From contig JAEZHW010000028.1 of NCBI GenBank assembly GCA_023436775.1, forward strand, positions 1 through 62,055: a DNA stretch of 62,055 nucleotides, read 5' to 3'. Positions 18,666-26,898 of this stretch are shown piece after piece. Position numbers and translations under genes: made by a program. Numbering within the stretch: the stretch's first letter is position 1; each line of letters starts with the position of its first letter. Under the pieces are notes generated by a model. The model searched no databases and had not been told where the DNA came from. It was given only the letters and a program-made list of their open reading frames with translations. This stretch comes from Actinomycetes bacterium. Lineage in GTDB: Bacteria > Actinomycetota > Actinomycetes > Actinomycetales > Microbacteriaceae.

Positions 18666-18715
18666 GGATGTGCTCCTTGTTGTTCTTACTGTTGCCGTCG
18701 TTGTGCGCCGACAAC

Positions 18716-18736
18716 ATTGAGTCTGTCTGACTCAAG
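18716..18736 (-). promoter_or_regulatory. HAIR element 1 (proximal) at dnaK
   Basis: On the minus strand CTTGAGT-N7-ACTCAAT, 13 of 14 consensus positions, 50 bp upstream of the dnaK ATG. The sequence AAACTTGAGTCA is shared with the clpB HAIR region. Confidence 0.9.
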
Positions 18737-18778
18737 TTTCTCACCGGCGGTTTTTCGGGTCAAGTTGGTTCACGAAAA

Positions 18779-18799
18779 ATTGAGTCGATCACACTCAAC
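18779..18799 (-). promoter_or_regulatory. HAIR element 2 (distal) at dnaK
   Basis: On the minus strand GTTGAGT-N7-ACTCAAT, 12 of 14 consensus positions. Its start is 63 bp (about six helical turns) from that of the proximal copy, which would place two HspR complexes on the same face of the DNA. Confidence 0.85.
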
Positions 18800-18938
18800 T
18801 CTCAGCATTGCGGCGAACAGCGCCTCGCCCAGCATTGCCGCCACGCGCCACAAGGGGGATTCCCCGTGCCGCCGCAGCCGTGAGAGCGTGCAACACTAGT
18901 GCGGACGGGTGCGTATTTCCTCAGGCAAAGGAGCCGTA

Positions 18939-20372
18939 ATGACCGAGTCCCGCAAGCCCGCTCGTAAGGCCGCCAGCAAGATTGTGCCGCCGATGAGCGT
19001 CGACACCGACGCGATTCCGGTGGTCGCGCTCGACCTGCAGGAAGGCCGCGAGATCCCACGCAAGCAGGTCTGGTCGTGGGCGATGTGGGACTGGGCGACG
19101 CAGCCGTTCAACACGGTCATCCTGACCTTCGTCTTCACCTCGCTGTATCTGACCAGCGCGAACTTCATCGATCCAGAGCTGGCCGCCCTTCCCGAGTCTG
19201 ACCCGGGGCGCAAGGCCGCCCTGGCGGAACTCAGCAGCATCTTCGGTCTGGCCACGACACTCGCCGGCCTGCTGATTGCCTTCATTGCTCCGGTGCTGGC
19301 CCAGCGCGCCGACGCCGCCGGCAAGCGCAAGCGCTGGCTGCTGATCTACTCGACCGGTCTGATTCTGTCGATGGCGGCGCTGTGGGCTGTGGAAGCAGCC
19401 CCCGGCTACTTCCTGCTCGGTATCGCGCTGGTGTGCCTCGGCAGCATCTTCAGCGACCTGGCCAGCGTGAACTACAACGCCATGGTGGTGCAGGTGGCCA
19501 CCCCGAAGACGGTCGGCAAGGTCTCGGGCCTCGGCTGGGGCCTCGGCTACATCGGCGGCATCCTGGCGATGGCGATCGTGGTGGTGCTGGACACCTTCAA
19601 CTGGTTCGGCATGGATGTCTCCAACGGCCTCGCCTACCGCTGGATTGCTGTGGGCTGCGCGGTGTGGGGCGCCATCTTCCTCATCCCACTGATCCGCAAT
19701 GTGCCGGAAATCGAGCCGCGCCCCGGCTACCAGCGCGTGTCCATCCTGGAGAGCTACCGGGTCCTCGGTCGCAGCATCATGATGCTGTGGCGCAACGCCC
19801 GCCAGACCTTCTGGTTCCTGATCGCGAGCGCCGTCTACCGTGACGGCCTGGCCGGCATCTTCGCCTTCGGCGCGATCATCGCCGCGCAGGCCTTCGGCTT
19901 CTCGACCACGCAGGTGATCATCTTCGGTATCGCGGCGAACCTGGTCGCAGGCCTGTCGACGATCATCGCTGGACGCATCGACGACGCGGTCGGCCCGCGT
20001 GCGGTGATCATGTTCACCCTCGGCGGCATGATCGTGGCGGCCACCGCCGTGTTCGCCCTGGCGGACCTGGGCGCGATCGTGTTCTGGGCCTTCGGCCTCT
20101 TCCTGTGCTGCCTGGTCGGCCCGGCGCAGTCGGCGAGCCGCTCGCTGCTGGCCCGCGTCACCCCGGCCAACATGGAGGGCGAGGTCTTCGGCCTGTACGC
20201 CACCACCGGTCGCGTGGCGAACTTCATGAGCTCGGCGCTGTGGGCCCTGTTCATCTGGATCACGAAGGACACCATCTTCGGCATCCTCGGCATCGTGGTC
20301 GTGCTGCTGGCCGGCTTCCTGCTGATGCTGCCGGTGAAGCTCGGTGGTCGCGACAAGGCTGCTGCGCAGTAA
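18939..20372 (+). CDS. UMF1-family MFS transporter (first copy)
   Basis: Membrane protein of 477 aa with 11-12 predicted helices, of the UMF1/Atg22-like major facilitator branch. Landmarks are the N-terminal WAMWDWATQPFNTVILTFVF, the first-half ASVNYNAMVVQVATP, and the late EVFGLYATTGRVANFMSS, all conserved in the second copy at 21931-23418. The ATG has AAAGGAG five bases upstream; an earlier in-frame ATG at 18909 lies before that site. Substrate unknown. It converges with the MarR gene after only six bases. Confidence 0.85.
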   Translation: MTESRKPARKAASKIVPPMSVDTDAIPVVALDLQEGREIPRKQVWSWAMWDWATQPFNTVILTFVFTSLYLTSANFIDPELAALPESDPGRKAALAELSSIFGLATTLAGLLIAFIAPVLAQRADAAGKRKRWLLIYSTGLILSMAALWAVEAAPGYFLLGIALVCLGSIFSDLASVNYNAMVVQVATPKTVGKVSGLGWGLGYIGGILAMAIVVVLDTFNWFGMDVSNGLAYRWIAVGCAVWGAIFLIPLIRNVPEIEPRPGYQRVSILESYRVLGRSIMMLWRNARQTFWFLIASAVYRDGLAGIFAFGAIIAAQAFGFSTTQVIIFGIAANLVAGLSTIIAGRIDDAVGPRAVIMFTLGGMIVAATAVFALADLGAIVFWAFGLFLCCLVGPAQSASRSLLARVTPANMEGEVFGLYATTGRVANFMSSALWALFIWITKDTIFGILGIVVVLLAGFLLMLPVKLGGRDKAAAQ

Positions 20373-20378
20373 GCCTCG

Positions 20379-20951
20379 TTACGACTCCTTCGCCGCGGGC
20401 TGGCCACCAGGCCAGTTCGCGGCGAACTTCGTTAAGAGGTCCGCGAGCGTGGCCTGTTCGGCGGGGGTCAGGGCTGCGGCTGCGGCCTCGACGGCGGCCC
20501 GGCGCTGGGTGCGCTGCTGCTCAATCGCGGCGCGTCCGGCATCCGTGAGTTGCAGCACGCTGCGGCGACCATCGCTGGGGTCGGCGAGCCGACGGATCGT
20601 GCCGCGCCCCTCGGCATCGCGCACCAAGCGACTCGCTCGCGGCTGATCGACCCCGATTCGTGCCGCGATCTCGGTGACCGCCAGCCCATCCGAGCCTTCG
20701 AGCACTTCGAGCAGTCGCATTCGCGCCAGCTCGCCGCCCTGCGGTCCGGGTCCAGCGTGCCACTGGCCGTCAGCATCCTGATGCGGGCGCTGACCGGGGT
20801 GCATGCCGCCGCGGAAGGGCGGGTGTTCCTGGCCGCGGTGTAGGCGGTGGTGGCTTGGGGCACCTTCGGCAGCGTGGCGACGGTGCCGGGCTGCGGCTTG
20901 CGCCCGGCGCAGGTTGCGCAGGGCTTCGGCAATGCGGTCGATCGAATCCAT
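20379..20951 (-). CDS. MarR-family regulator with His-rich N-terminus
   Basis: Winged-helix repressor, 190 aa. Residues ~20-70 are unusually rich in His, Pro and Gly (ARHRRHAAEGAPSHHRLH and PPFRGGMHPGQRPHQD). The DNA-binding part is a clear MarR core: MRLLEVLEGSDGLAVTEIAARIGVDQ, SRLVRDAEGRGTIRRLADPSDGRR, then a dimerisation helix (LTPAEQATLADLL). GGGAGT precedes the ATG. It is divergent from the His-rich regulator at 21045, with an AT-rich palindromic region between them. The His-rich segment could bind a metal or heme (inference). Confidence 0.82.
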   Translation of the reverse strand: MDSIDRIAEALRNLRRAQAAARHRRHAAEGAPSHHRLHRGQEHPPFRGGMHPGQRPHQDADGQWHAGPGPQGGELARMRLLEVLEGSDGLAVTEIAARIGVDQPRASRLVRDAEGRGTIRRLADPSDGRRSVLQLTDAGRAAIEQQRTQRRAAVEAAAAALTPAEQATLADLLTKFAANWPGGQPAAKES

Positions 20952-20968
20952 GCTTGACTCCCTGATAT

Positions 20969-21006
20969 ATGTATGTCATCATACATTTACATGCATAGTG
21001 ACATAC
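20969..21006. promoter_or_regulatory. overlapping palindromic operators between two divergent regulators
   Basis: ATGTATG (20969-20975) and CATACAT (20980-20986) form a perfect 18-bp inverted repeat with a 4-bp centre. GTATGTCA (20971-20978) also pairs exactly with TGACATAC (20999-21006). The stretch is markedly AT-rich compared with its surroundings and holds the only promoters for both genes, so one or both MarR-type proteins probably bind here. Confidence 0.7.
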
Positions 21007-21044
21007 AAGTGTCGGGACGAGCCCGACAGAACGGATTACCAACC

Positions 21045-21710
21045 ATGAACACCCACACTCCTCGACTAGGCCGCCTCACGGCGGAACTGACCCACGACCT
21101 GCACCGCGCCCGCTTCGAAGCCCTGCTGAGCACCGGCCTCGACCGCGGCGAACTGCGGCTGCTGCGAACCCTCGACCGCGAACCCGGGACGCTCGACGAA
21201 CTGATCGAGCGGCGGAAGCAGCGCTTGGAGGCACGGAAGGCAGCGTTCGCTGCTGCGGCTGCGGAAGCAGGCACCGCCTCGCCGACCGCTGAGGTCGACG
21301 ACACCACCGACGCACAGGGTGCCGACGAACCTGGCGGGCGAGCCTTCTGGCACCGCCGCGGCCCGCGCCCGATGCATCGCGGCGCACACTTGCACGGCCG
21401 ACACGGTCGCGCCCATGGTCGCGGCGCCTTCGGCCCGCACCACGGCACGCCGCGCTTTGGGCACCCGGACTCCCCGGCAGGTCGCAAGGCCCGCCTGCAG
21501 CACCGCTTGCACCGCTTCGTGACCCTCGGGCTTGCGACCACGGATGCGGACGGCCGCTACCAGCTCACTGCGCAGGGTGAGGCCGCACTGACCCGCGCCC
21601 GCGAGGCGATGGCACAGGTGCGCAGCACGGTCACCGCGAACGTGAGCGAGGCCGACCTCGCTACCACGATCGCGACCCTGCAGACCATGCGGGCCAACCT
21701 GCAGCGCTAG
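21045..21710 (+). CDS. winged-helix regulator-like protein with long His/Arg-rich insert
   Basis: Protein of 221 aa. Residues ~1-65 are helical (DRGELRLLRTLDREPGTLDELIERRKQR) and ~155-221 carry a wing-like and dimerisation segment (HRFVTLGLATTDADGRYQLTAQGEAALTRAREAM). Together they look like one MarR/PadR-type winged helix split by ~90 residues rich in His, Arg and Gly, with many HG and HR dipeptides such as MHRGAHLHGRHGRAHGRG. No good Shine-Dalgarno precedes ATG 21045. The divergent partner also has a His-rich tract, so the pair may sense the same metal or cofactor. Function is inferred from fold only. Confidence 0.65.
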   Translation: MNTHTPRLGRLTAELTHDLHRARFEALLSTGLDRGELRLLRTLDREPGTLDELIERRKQRLEARKAAFAAAAAEAGTASPTAEVDDTTDAQGADEPGGRAFWHRRGPRPMHRGAHLHGRHGRAHGRGAFGPHHGTPRFGHPDSPAGRKARLQHRLHRFVTLGLATTDADGRYQLTAQGEAALTRAREAMAQVRSTVTANVSEADLATTIATLQTMRANLQR

Positions 21711-21783
21711 TCCGCTGCACGACCGCGGTGGATGCCGGCCGCGCAACCTGGGCACCACATGCCGTAGGTTGACGGCACCTGCC

Positions 21784-21819
21784 ATGGGCCGACTCGAGTG
21801 CTGACTCGGGTCGGCCCAT
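21784..21819 (+). terminator. terminator after the His-rich regulator gene
   Basis: A 15-bp stem with one G-U pair: ATGGGCCGACTCGAG (21784-21798) against CTCGGGTCGGCCCAT (21805-21819), 6-nt loop, 73 bp after the stop. Confidence 0.75.
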
Positions 21820-21930
21820 TCGTCGTTGGTGGAACTGAGTATGTGGCAGGAGATGACAGAATAAAGGGACCCGACGCCGCCCGGCGACCTCCCTCCGTCC
21901 GCCACCCTGACCCCACACAGGATTGCTCTC

Positions 21931-23418
21931 GTGACACTGCCCACCGGCGCGTCGGCCGCGCCTGCCGACTCGCCCGCCGCCAAGACCCTCAGCCCTGCCC
22001 GCCAAATCGTTGCCTGGGGCCTCTGGGACTGGGCATCGGCCGCCTTCGGCGCCGTCGCCACCAGCTTTGTGTTCGGCACTTGGCTCAGTAGCAGCGCCTT
22101 CGTCGCCGACGACATCGTGATCGCTGCTGACGTTGAGGCTGCCGCCGGGATCGTTGGCGGCCCGGCAGAGGCCGCACTGGACGCCGCACTCGCGGCCAAC
22201 TCCTCGCTGATCGGTTGGGGACTGGGCATCGCCGGTGCCCTGGTCGCGCTGCTCGCACCGCTGTTCGGGATGCGCGCCGACCGCCTCGGCCACCGCAAGC
22301 TGTGGCTGGCCATTCACAGTTCGCTCGTCTTCATCACCATCCTGGGCATGTTCTTCGTCGTGCCCGACCAGGGTGCGCTCGCGGCGAACCTGCTGCTCGG
22401 CGTCGCGCTGCTGGCAGCAGGCACCCTGTTCTTCGAGTTCGCCAGCGTCAGCTACAACGCGATGCTGCAGCAGATCTCGACCCGCGAGAACGTCGGCCGC
22501 ATCTCGGCGATCGGCTGGAGCCTCGGCTACTTCGGCGGCATCGTGCTGCTGCTGGTCCTGCTGTACGGCTTCATCGAGACCGATAGCTGGTTCGCCGTGC
22601 CGGCCGAGGACGGCCTCGACATCCGCTTCGCCATGCTGGCCGCCGCCGTCTGGTTCGGTATCTTCTCGATCCCGGTGCTGGTCGCCATCCCCGAGCCGCC
22701 CCAGCACCACCGCGGCAAGTACCTGGCCGAGGAGCGCGAACGCGTCGGCATCATCCAGCGCCTCACCTGGCCGATCGGCGCCTTCTTCGAGTCCTACCCG
22801 AAGCTGTGGCGCGACCTGCAGGCGCTGCGCCGCAATGAGCGCCCGCTGCTGAACTTCCTGGTCGCCAGCATCGTCTACCGCGACGGTCTCAACGGCGTGT
22901 TCGTCTTCGGTGCCGTCATCGGTGCCGTCACCTTCGGCCTCGGCTCGAGCGAGATCATCATGTTCGCCGTCGTCGCCAACGTCGTCAGCGGCATCATCAC
23001 GCTGGTGTGTGGCTGGATCGACGACTGGGTGGGCCCCAAGGCGCTCATCATCACCTCGCTGGTCGGCATGATCATCGCCGCGGTCGCCCTGTTCCTGCAG
23101 CGCGACGCCGGCGCCAGCGCGTTCTGGATCTGGGGCCTCGTGCTCAGCGCCTTCGTCGGCCCGGCCCAGTCCGCCGGCCGCAGCTTCATCGTGCGCACCG
23201 CGGCCCCGCGCCGCCAGGCCGAGATCTTCGGCCTGTACGCCACGACCGGCCGCATCGGTAGCTTCCTGTCGCCGCTGGCCTTCGCCGGTTCGATCGCGAT
23301 CGCCGGCCTGCTGGGCGCTCCGGGACAGTACTGGGGCATCCTGGGCATCCTGGCAGTGCTCGTCGCCGGCCTGGTGCTGATGATCCCGGTCAAGCCGGTG
23401 GTGCGCCCGCTGCGCTAG
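21931..23418 (+). CDS. UMF1-family MFS transporter (second copy)
   Basis: Membrane protein, 495 aa, paralogous to 18939-20372. Shared blocks include GLWDWASAAFGAVATSFVFG, FASVSYNAMLQQISTRENVGR, SIVYRDGLNGVFVFGAVIGA, WIDDWVGPKALI and AEIFGLYATTGRIGSFLSP. It differs by an insertion rich in Ala and Asp after helix 1 (DDIVIAADVEAAAGIVGG). The start is GTG 21931 with AGGA eight bases upstream. The two copies bracket the divergent His-rich regulators, which suggests a four-gene functional module. Substrate unknown; the UMF1 label rests on motif similarity. Confidence 0.83.
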   Translation: MTLPTGASAAPADSPAAKTLSPARQIVAWGLWDWASAAFGAVATSFVFGTWLSSSAFVADDIVIAADVEAAAGIVGGPAEAALDAALAANSSLIGWGLGIAGALVALLAPLFGMRADRLGHRKLWLAIHSSLVFITILGMFFVVPDQGALAANLLLGVALLAAGTLFFEFASVSYNAMLQQISTRENVGRISAIGWSLGYFGGIVLLLVLLYGFIETDSWFAVPAEDGLDIRFAMLAAAVWFGIFSIPVLVAIPEPPQHHRGKYLAEERERVGIIQRLTWPIGAFFESYPKLWRDLQALRRNERPLLNFLVASIVYRDGLNGVFVFGAVIGAVTFGLGSSEIIMFAVVANVVSGIITLVCGWIDDWVGPKALIITSLVGMIIAAVALFLQRDAGASAFWIWGLVLSAFVGPAQSAGRSFIVRTAAPRRQAEIFGLYATTGRIGSFLSPLAFAGSIAIAGLLGAPGQYWGILGILAVLVAGLVLMIPVKPVVRPLR

Positions 23419-23493
23419 GCCAGCGGGCGGACGCACGGCACGCGATCGCGGGCCGACCCGGCAGGCCGGTGCGCTGTCGCGCTGCGGCGCAGG

Positions 23494-24069
23494 TTAGACG
23501 TCGACGCGGCTGAAGTTCAGGTACGAGCGCGACGCGGTCGGGCCTCGCTGTCCCTGGTAGCGGGACTGGTACTCGTCGGAGCCGTACGGCTTTTCAGCCG
23601 GGGACGAGAGCCGGAAGAAGCAGAGCTGGCCGATCTTCATACCCGGGTAGAGCTTGATCGGCAGGGTCGCGACGTTCGAGAGTTCGAGCGTGACGTGGCC
23701 GCTGAAGCCGGGGTCGATGAAGCCGGCGGTCGAGTGGGTGAGCAGGCCGAGGCGGCCGAGTGAGCTCTTGCCTTCGAGGCGGGCGGCAACGTCGTCGGGC
23801 AGCGTGATCATCTCGAAGGTGGCGCCGAGGACGAATTCGCCCGGGTGCAGCACGAAGGGCTCGTCGCCGTCGGTCTCGACCAGGCGGGTCAGCTCAGGCT
23901 GGTCCTCGGACGGGTCGATGTAGGGGTACTTGTGGTTGTCGAACAGCCGGAACGAGCGGTCCAGGCGCACATCGAAACTGGACGGCTGGAGGCCCGCCGG
24001 GTTGTAGGGGTCGAGGCCGATCCGGCCCGCCTCAATCTCGGCTCGAATATCGCGGTCTGACAGCAGCAC
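23494..24069 (-). CDS. dcd: dCTP deaminase, probably bifunctional with dUTPase
   Basis: Nucleotide-metabolism enzyme, 191 aa, that deaminates dCTP. Actinobacterial homologues such as the M. tuberculosis enzyme also hydrolyse dUTP to dUMP. Conserved blocks are MLLSDRDIRAEIEAGRIGLDPY, LQPSSFDVRLD, the active-site segment EGKSSLGRLGLLTHSTAGFIDPGFSGHVTLELSN, and YPGMKIGQLCFF. The start is GTG 24069 with TAGGCT (24081-24076) six bases before it, so it is probably leaderless. It is divergent from tRNA-Gly. Confidence 0.95.
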   Translation of the reverse strand: MLLSDRDIRAEIEAGRIGLDPYNPAGLQPSSFDVRLDRSFRLFDNHKYPYIDPSEDQPELTRLVETDGDEPFVLHPGEFVLGATFEMITLPDDVAARLEGKSSLGRLGLLTHSTAGFIDPGFSGHVTLELSNVATLPIKLYPGMKIGQLCFFRLSSPAEKPYGSDEYQSRYQGQRGPTASRSYLNFSRVDV

Positions 24070-24075
24070 CCGTCC

Positions 24076-24081
24076 AGCCTA
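24076..24081 (-). promoter_or_regulatory. -10 element of a leaderless promoter (dcd)
   Basis: TAGGCT on the minus strand, six bases (GGACGG) before the GTG of dcd. Confidence 0.55.
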
Positions 24082-24148
24082 TCGGCCCCAAGCCTGCACA
24101 CGCCCCATCCGCGCGCTACGATGGTTGCCGTGCCCCTTGCGGGCGCGC

Positions 24149-24222
24149 GCGGGTGTAGTTCAATGGCAGAACTTCAGCTTCCCAAGCTGATAGCGCGGGT
24201 TCGATTCCCGTCACCCGCTCCA
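24149..24222 (+). tRNA. tRNA-Gly(CCC)
   Basis: Acceptor arms GCGGGTG and CACCCGC pair fully. The anticodon stem TCAGC/GCTGA encloses TTCCCAA, giving anticodon CCC for GGG codons. The T-loop is TTCGATT, the discriminator base is T (normal for bacterial tRNA-Gly), and CCA is encoded (24220-24222). A promoter-like TGCACA (24095-24100) and TACGAT (24117-24122) lie upstream. A block of orphan genes begins about 50 bp downstream, but no duplicated tRNA end was found. Confidence 0.95.
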
Positions 24223-24270
24223 AGGATTCATCTTTCGGCATGGACGTGCCCACGGCGACACGCGCATCGC

Positions 24271-26112
24271 CTACATCTGGATATCGTCATGGACGCCAAC
24301 GCGGGCAAGTTCAATTCGGTTACCGACTGCCCAATAATGCAGGCGGCGCGCCGAGGCCACATTGATCTCGATGGCTGCTCGCCAGGCCACCGCACCATCC
24401 TCCGCGCGAATCCGCGGTGCGTCGCCGCCACCGTCACCGACCCGCAAACGGTGCAGGTCCCGGCCGGCCATGTCCTTGGCGCGATCCGTGAGCACGTCCA
24501 CTGCGCATTTCATCGCTTTCTCAAACTGTCCATCGTCGAGGAGCTCGAGCGAAGCAACAAAGCCGGGTCCCAGGTCGTACTGCTCTGGCAGCGCGTACCG
24601 GTCCTTATCGACGCGAGGAACCCGCTCCATCCAGGCACGCCGGATCTCATCTCGGATCCATTCCTCATCGGTTGGCCAATGCTGGCGTCGGTCTCTCGGA
24701 CTTCCCAGTGGCGCTGGTTCAGCGCTGCCGTTGCGCGCGTGCCGCAATTGTGCCACTGCCTTGGCATGCAAATTGCGGAAACGTTCCGCCTCCTCGCGGG
24801 TGTCACTCAGTTCCAATCGAAGGGCCCGGAGCTCCAACTTCAGGACCTCATTCCCGTGCCGCAATGCGTCGATCCCGGTCCCCTGTTGACGGAGCTGGTC
24901 AATTTCTGCCTGCAGCTTCGTGATCGTCATCGACATCGCCTGGACTGCCGCCCCACCGCCAGCGGCTGGCCCGGACGGCATCACTCGGCCCTGCGCCACC
25001 GTGGCTGGCGTCGGTACTGGTATCGGCGCCAGGGACTCCGGCGCGACCGGTTCGGGCGTTACTGGACTCGTCGCAGCTGCTTCCCGGAGCTGTTCCGTGA
25101 TCGCAGTCAGGTCACCGGTGTCGAGGATTGCCGCTGGTTCCGGCTCTGTCCGCGGCAGCGATCGACCTTCCTCAAGCCAGGGTGTACCGCCTTCGATCAC
25201 GGGGACCGCCGGTACCACCGATTCGTCGTCATCGAGATCGCTCATTCGCAAGTGCGGTTGTCCCGTTGAGAGGTGCACAGCGCGTACCCGCACCACCTCG
25301 CCCTGAACTAGGAACAAGTCGAGGTCATCGAGTGGGTTCGAACTGACATCGCGTTGGTAGATCGTGATCGGCAGGTCGGGATGCACACGCAGGACGGCCC
25401 GATCGGACTGCACTTCGTCGACGAGCGCGAGGGTGACTGCGCCGTGCGGGAAGGCGTCTTCGAACTCTTTGGGGCCGAAGGTGAGCTTGTTGGGTACGAA
25501 GCGGTTATGGTCGTGGTCCAGGGAGCCGACGAGTCTGCTGCCCTTCGCTACGACCCATTCCAGTGGGACACCGGGGCTGACCGTGTCACGCCACATCGCG
25601 ACCGGCATGACCTTGCCCACGTCCACCAGGCACTGCTCACCCCCGCCGAGGAAGCCCTTTACCGTGGCGGTCACCGCTCCCGTCGTCGCGGTGGCAGCCT
25701 GGAGTAGCCCGGCCGCGTAGGCATGGCGGATCACGTCGCTGATCAGTGGTTCGGCGACGACCTCCCCGGGCCGGCGGCGGCGCAGCGGTGAGCGGTGAAT
25801 GTCCGGATCTGCCAGGATGCCGGCCGGGTAGGAGCGACCGAACCCGTTGTACACATTCCAGCGGTCCGGCAGCAGCTCGTCCAGCAAGAATGAGGTCGCC
25901 CCGGTGATGATAATTGCGATGTCGGCCACGTCGCCGACGGCGTCTCGCAATTCTTCGGCTTCGGCCATGGTCTCCGCTGGCACCCTACTCGTGTCAGAGA
26001 AGCCAGGCGTGGTGAGCACCACGATGGGGCGCTGGCGCGACGGATCGAGGATTGCGGTCGCCAGTTGTTCGACCTCACCCTTCGAAACTGTTCCCCACCA
26101 TTTCCCGGCCAT
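24271..26112 (-). CDS. orphan multidomain protein with coiled coil
   Basis: Protein of 613 aa that I do not recognise. Segments visible: an N-terminal alpha/beta region (residues ~25-125, RPIVVLTTPGF, VADIAIIITGATSFLLDELLP, WNVYNGFGRSYPAG); a middle portion whose end (FLVQGEVVRVRAVHLSTGQPHLRMSD style) resembles an S1/OB fold; a Pro-rich linker (~340-385); a coiled coil (~395-455, ALRHGNEVLKLELRALRLELS); and a compact C-terminal domain ending in SARRLHYWAVGNRIELARVGVHDD, loosely like RelE-type beta sheets. The ATG at 26112 has no strong ribosome site. It starts the orphan block next to tRNA-Gly. A conflict or nucleic-acid role is possible, but this is speculation. Confidence 0.6.
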   Translation of the reverse strand: MAGKWWGTVSKGEVEQLATAILDPSRQRPIVVLTTPGFSDTSRVPAETMAEAEELRDAVGDVADIAIIITGATSFLLDELLPDRWNVYNGFGRSYPAGILADPDIHRSPLRRRRPGEVVAEPLISDVIRHAYAAGLLQAATATTGAVTATVKGFLGGGEQCLVDVGKVMPVAMWRDTVSPGVPLEWVVAKGSRLVGSLDHDHNRFVPNKLTFGPKEFEDAFPHGAVTLALVDEVQSDRAVLRVHPDLPITIYQRDVSSNPLDDLDLFLVQGEVVRVRAVHLSTGQPHLRMSDLDDDESVVPAVPVIEGGTPWLEEGRSLPRTEPEPAAILDTGDLTAITEQLREAAATSPVTPEPVAPESLAPIPVPTPATVAQGRVMPSGPAAGGGAAVQAMSMTITKLQAEIDQLRQQGTGIDALRHGNEVLKLELRALRLELSDTREEAERFRNLHAKAVAQLRHARNGSAEPAPLGSPRDRRQHWPTDEEWIRDEIRRAWMERVPRVDKDRYALPEQYDLGPGFVASLELLDDGQFEKAMKCAVDVLTDRAKDMAGRDLHRLRVGDGGGDAPRIRAEDGAVAWRAAIEINVASARRLHYWAVGNRIELARVGVHDDIQM

Positions 26113-26220
26113 GTCGTCAGGCTAGGCAGGACCACCGACATCGGCCAGAGTGATTCCAACCGTCCGTTCGACAGACTTCAGCCAAGCGCAAGCGGCAAGG
26201 GCAATGTCAGTGGCTCAGGC

Positions 26221-26226
26221 TACCGT
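26221..26226 (+). promoter_or_regulatory. -10 element of a leaderless promoter (orphan gene)
   Basis: TACCGT seven bases before ATG 26234, the same hexamer and spacing as at padR (27961-27966). Confidence 0.5.
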
Positions 26227-26233
26227 CCTGGGT

Positions 26234-26869
26234 ATGGAACAGCGTCCACCCCACCCAGGCACCGAGGCCGAGGGAAAACATGGGTCTGGGTACGAATCCC
26301 TGCGCACGTTCCTCGACGACCAGTTCCTGCCACAGCCCCCGCTACTGGACACGTTCGCGCCGCGGATTCGCCAGTGCTCAGAACTCTCATGGGGAACTGA
26401 ATTCCTTTCCCCCATGGACCTGTACCTGTTCGACGTGCGCTATGCACTCGGCGAGATACGGGCAGCACCGCAAGTGTTTCACCTCTCCGTGGCCGGCCAC
26501 GGAATGAACTCGTGGGGACTCAATCTCCTCGTGCGCCTCGGTCCGGTGGCGGTATTCACGCAACACGCCTGGGGCGGCATCTACCAGAGTCGAGCGAGAG
26601 CCCGCGAAAGTGTCGCAACCACCTTTGAACTCGTCACGCAGAGTGTCTCCCGCGTCACCCATCCGATGGCGCCCCTCCGGTATGTTGCGTGCTACTCCGA
26701 GTTTCGCGGTCACTGTCGGATTGTCGATGCCACCATATTCACATCTGGTGAAGGGTTGGAGGATTGCAGCATCGTCATCCCGCCGCGAGAACGCAGGGCA
26801 TTTCCGTCCAGGCAAGAATCGCTGTTTGCCATGCTCGACAATTTGCCGCTGACCGAACCAGACTTGTGA
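26234..26869 (+). CDS. hypothetical protein in the orphan block
   Basis: Protein of 211 aa with no recognised family. It is soluble-looking, mixed alpha/beta, with segments FLSPMDLYLFDVRYALGEIR, LNLLVRLGPVAVFTQHAWGGIY and LRYVACYSEFRGHCRIVD. There is no signal peptide or membrane helix. ATG 26234 is preferred because TACCGT lies seven bases upstream (leaderless); ATG 26204 in the same frame is an alternative with a poorly spaced AAGGG. It is divergent from the 613-aa gene and followed after 29 bp by the next gene, so the two are probably co-transcribed. Confidence 0.55.
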   Translation: MEQRPPHPGTEAEGKHGSGYESLRTFLDDQFLPQPPLLDTFAPRIRQCSELSWGTEFLSPMDLYLFDVRYALGEIRAAPQVFHLSVAGHGMNSWGLNLLVRLGPVAVFTQHAWGGIYQSRARARESVATTFELVTQSVSRVTHPMAPLRYVACYSEFRGHCRIVDATIFTSGEGLEDCSIVIPPRERRAFPSRQESLFAMLDNLPLTEPDL

Positions 26870-26898
26870 GGACCTCGTCCGCACGGGAAGGATCCACC

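Noticed and set aside
20973..21044. extended start for the His-rich regulator at 20973
   Set aside because: It would place the operator palindromes inside the coding region and adds residues without support.
21661..23436. 591-aa minus-strand frame opposite the second MFS gene
   Set aside because: Rich in Asp/Gly/Gln/Arg repeats and antisense to a clear membrane protein.
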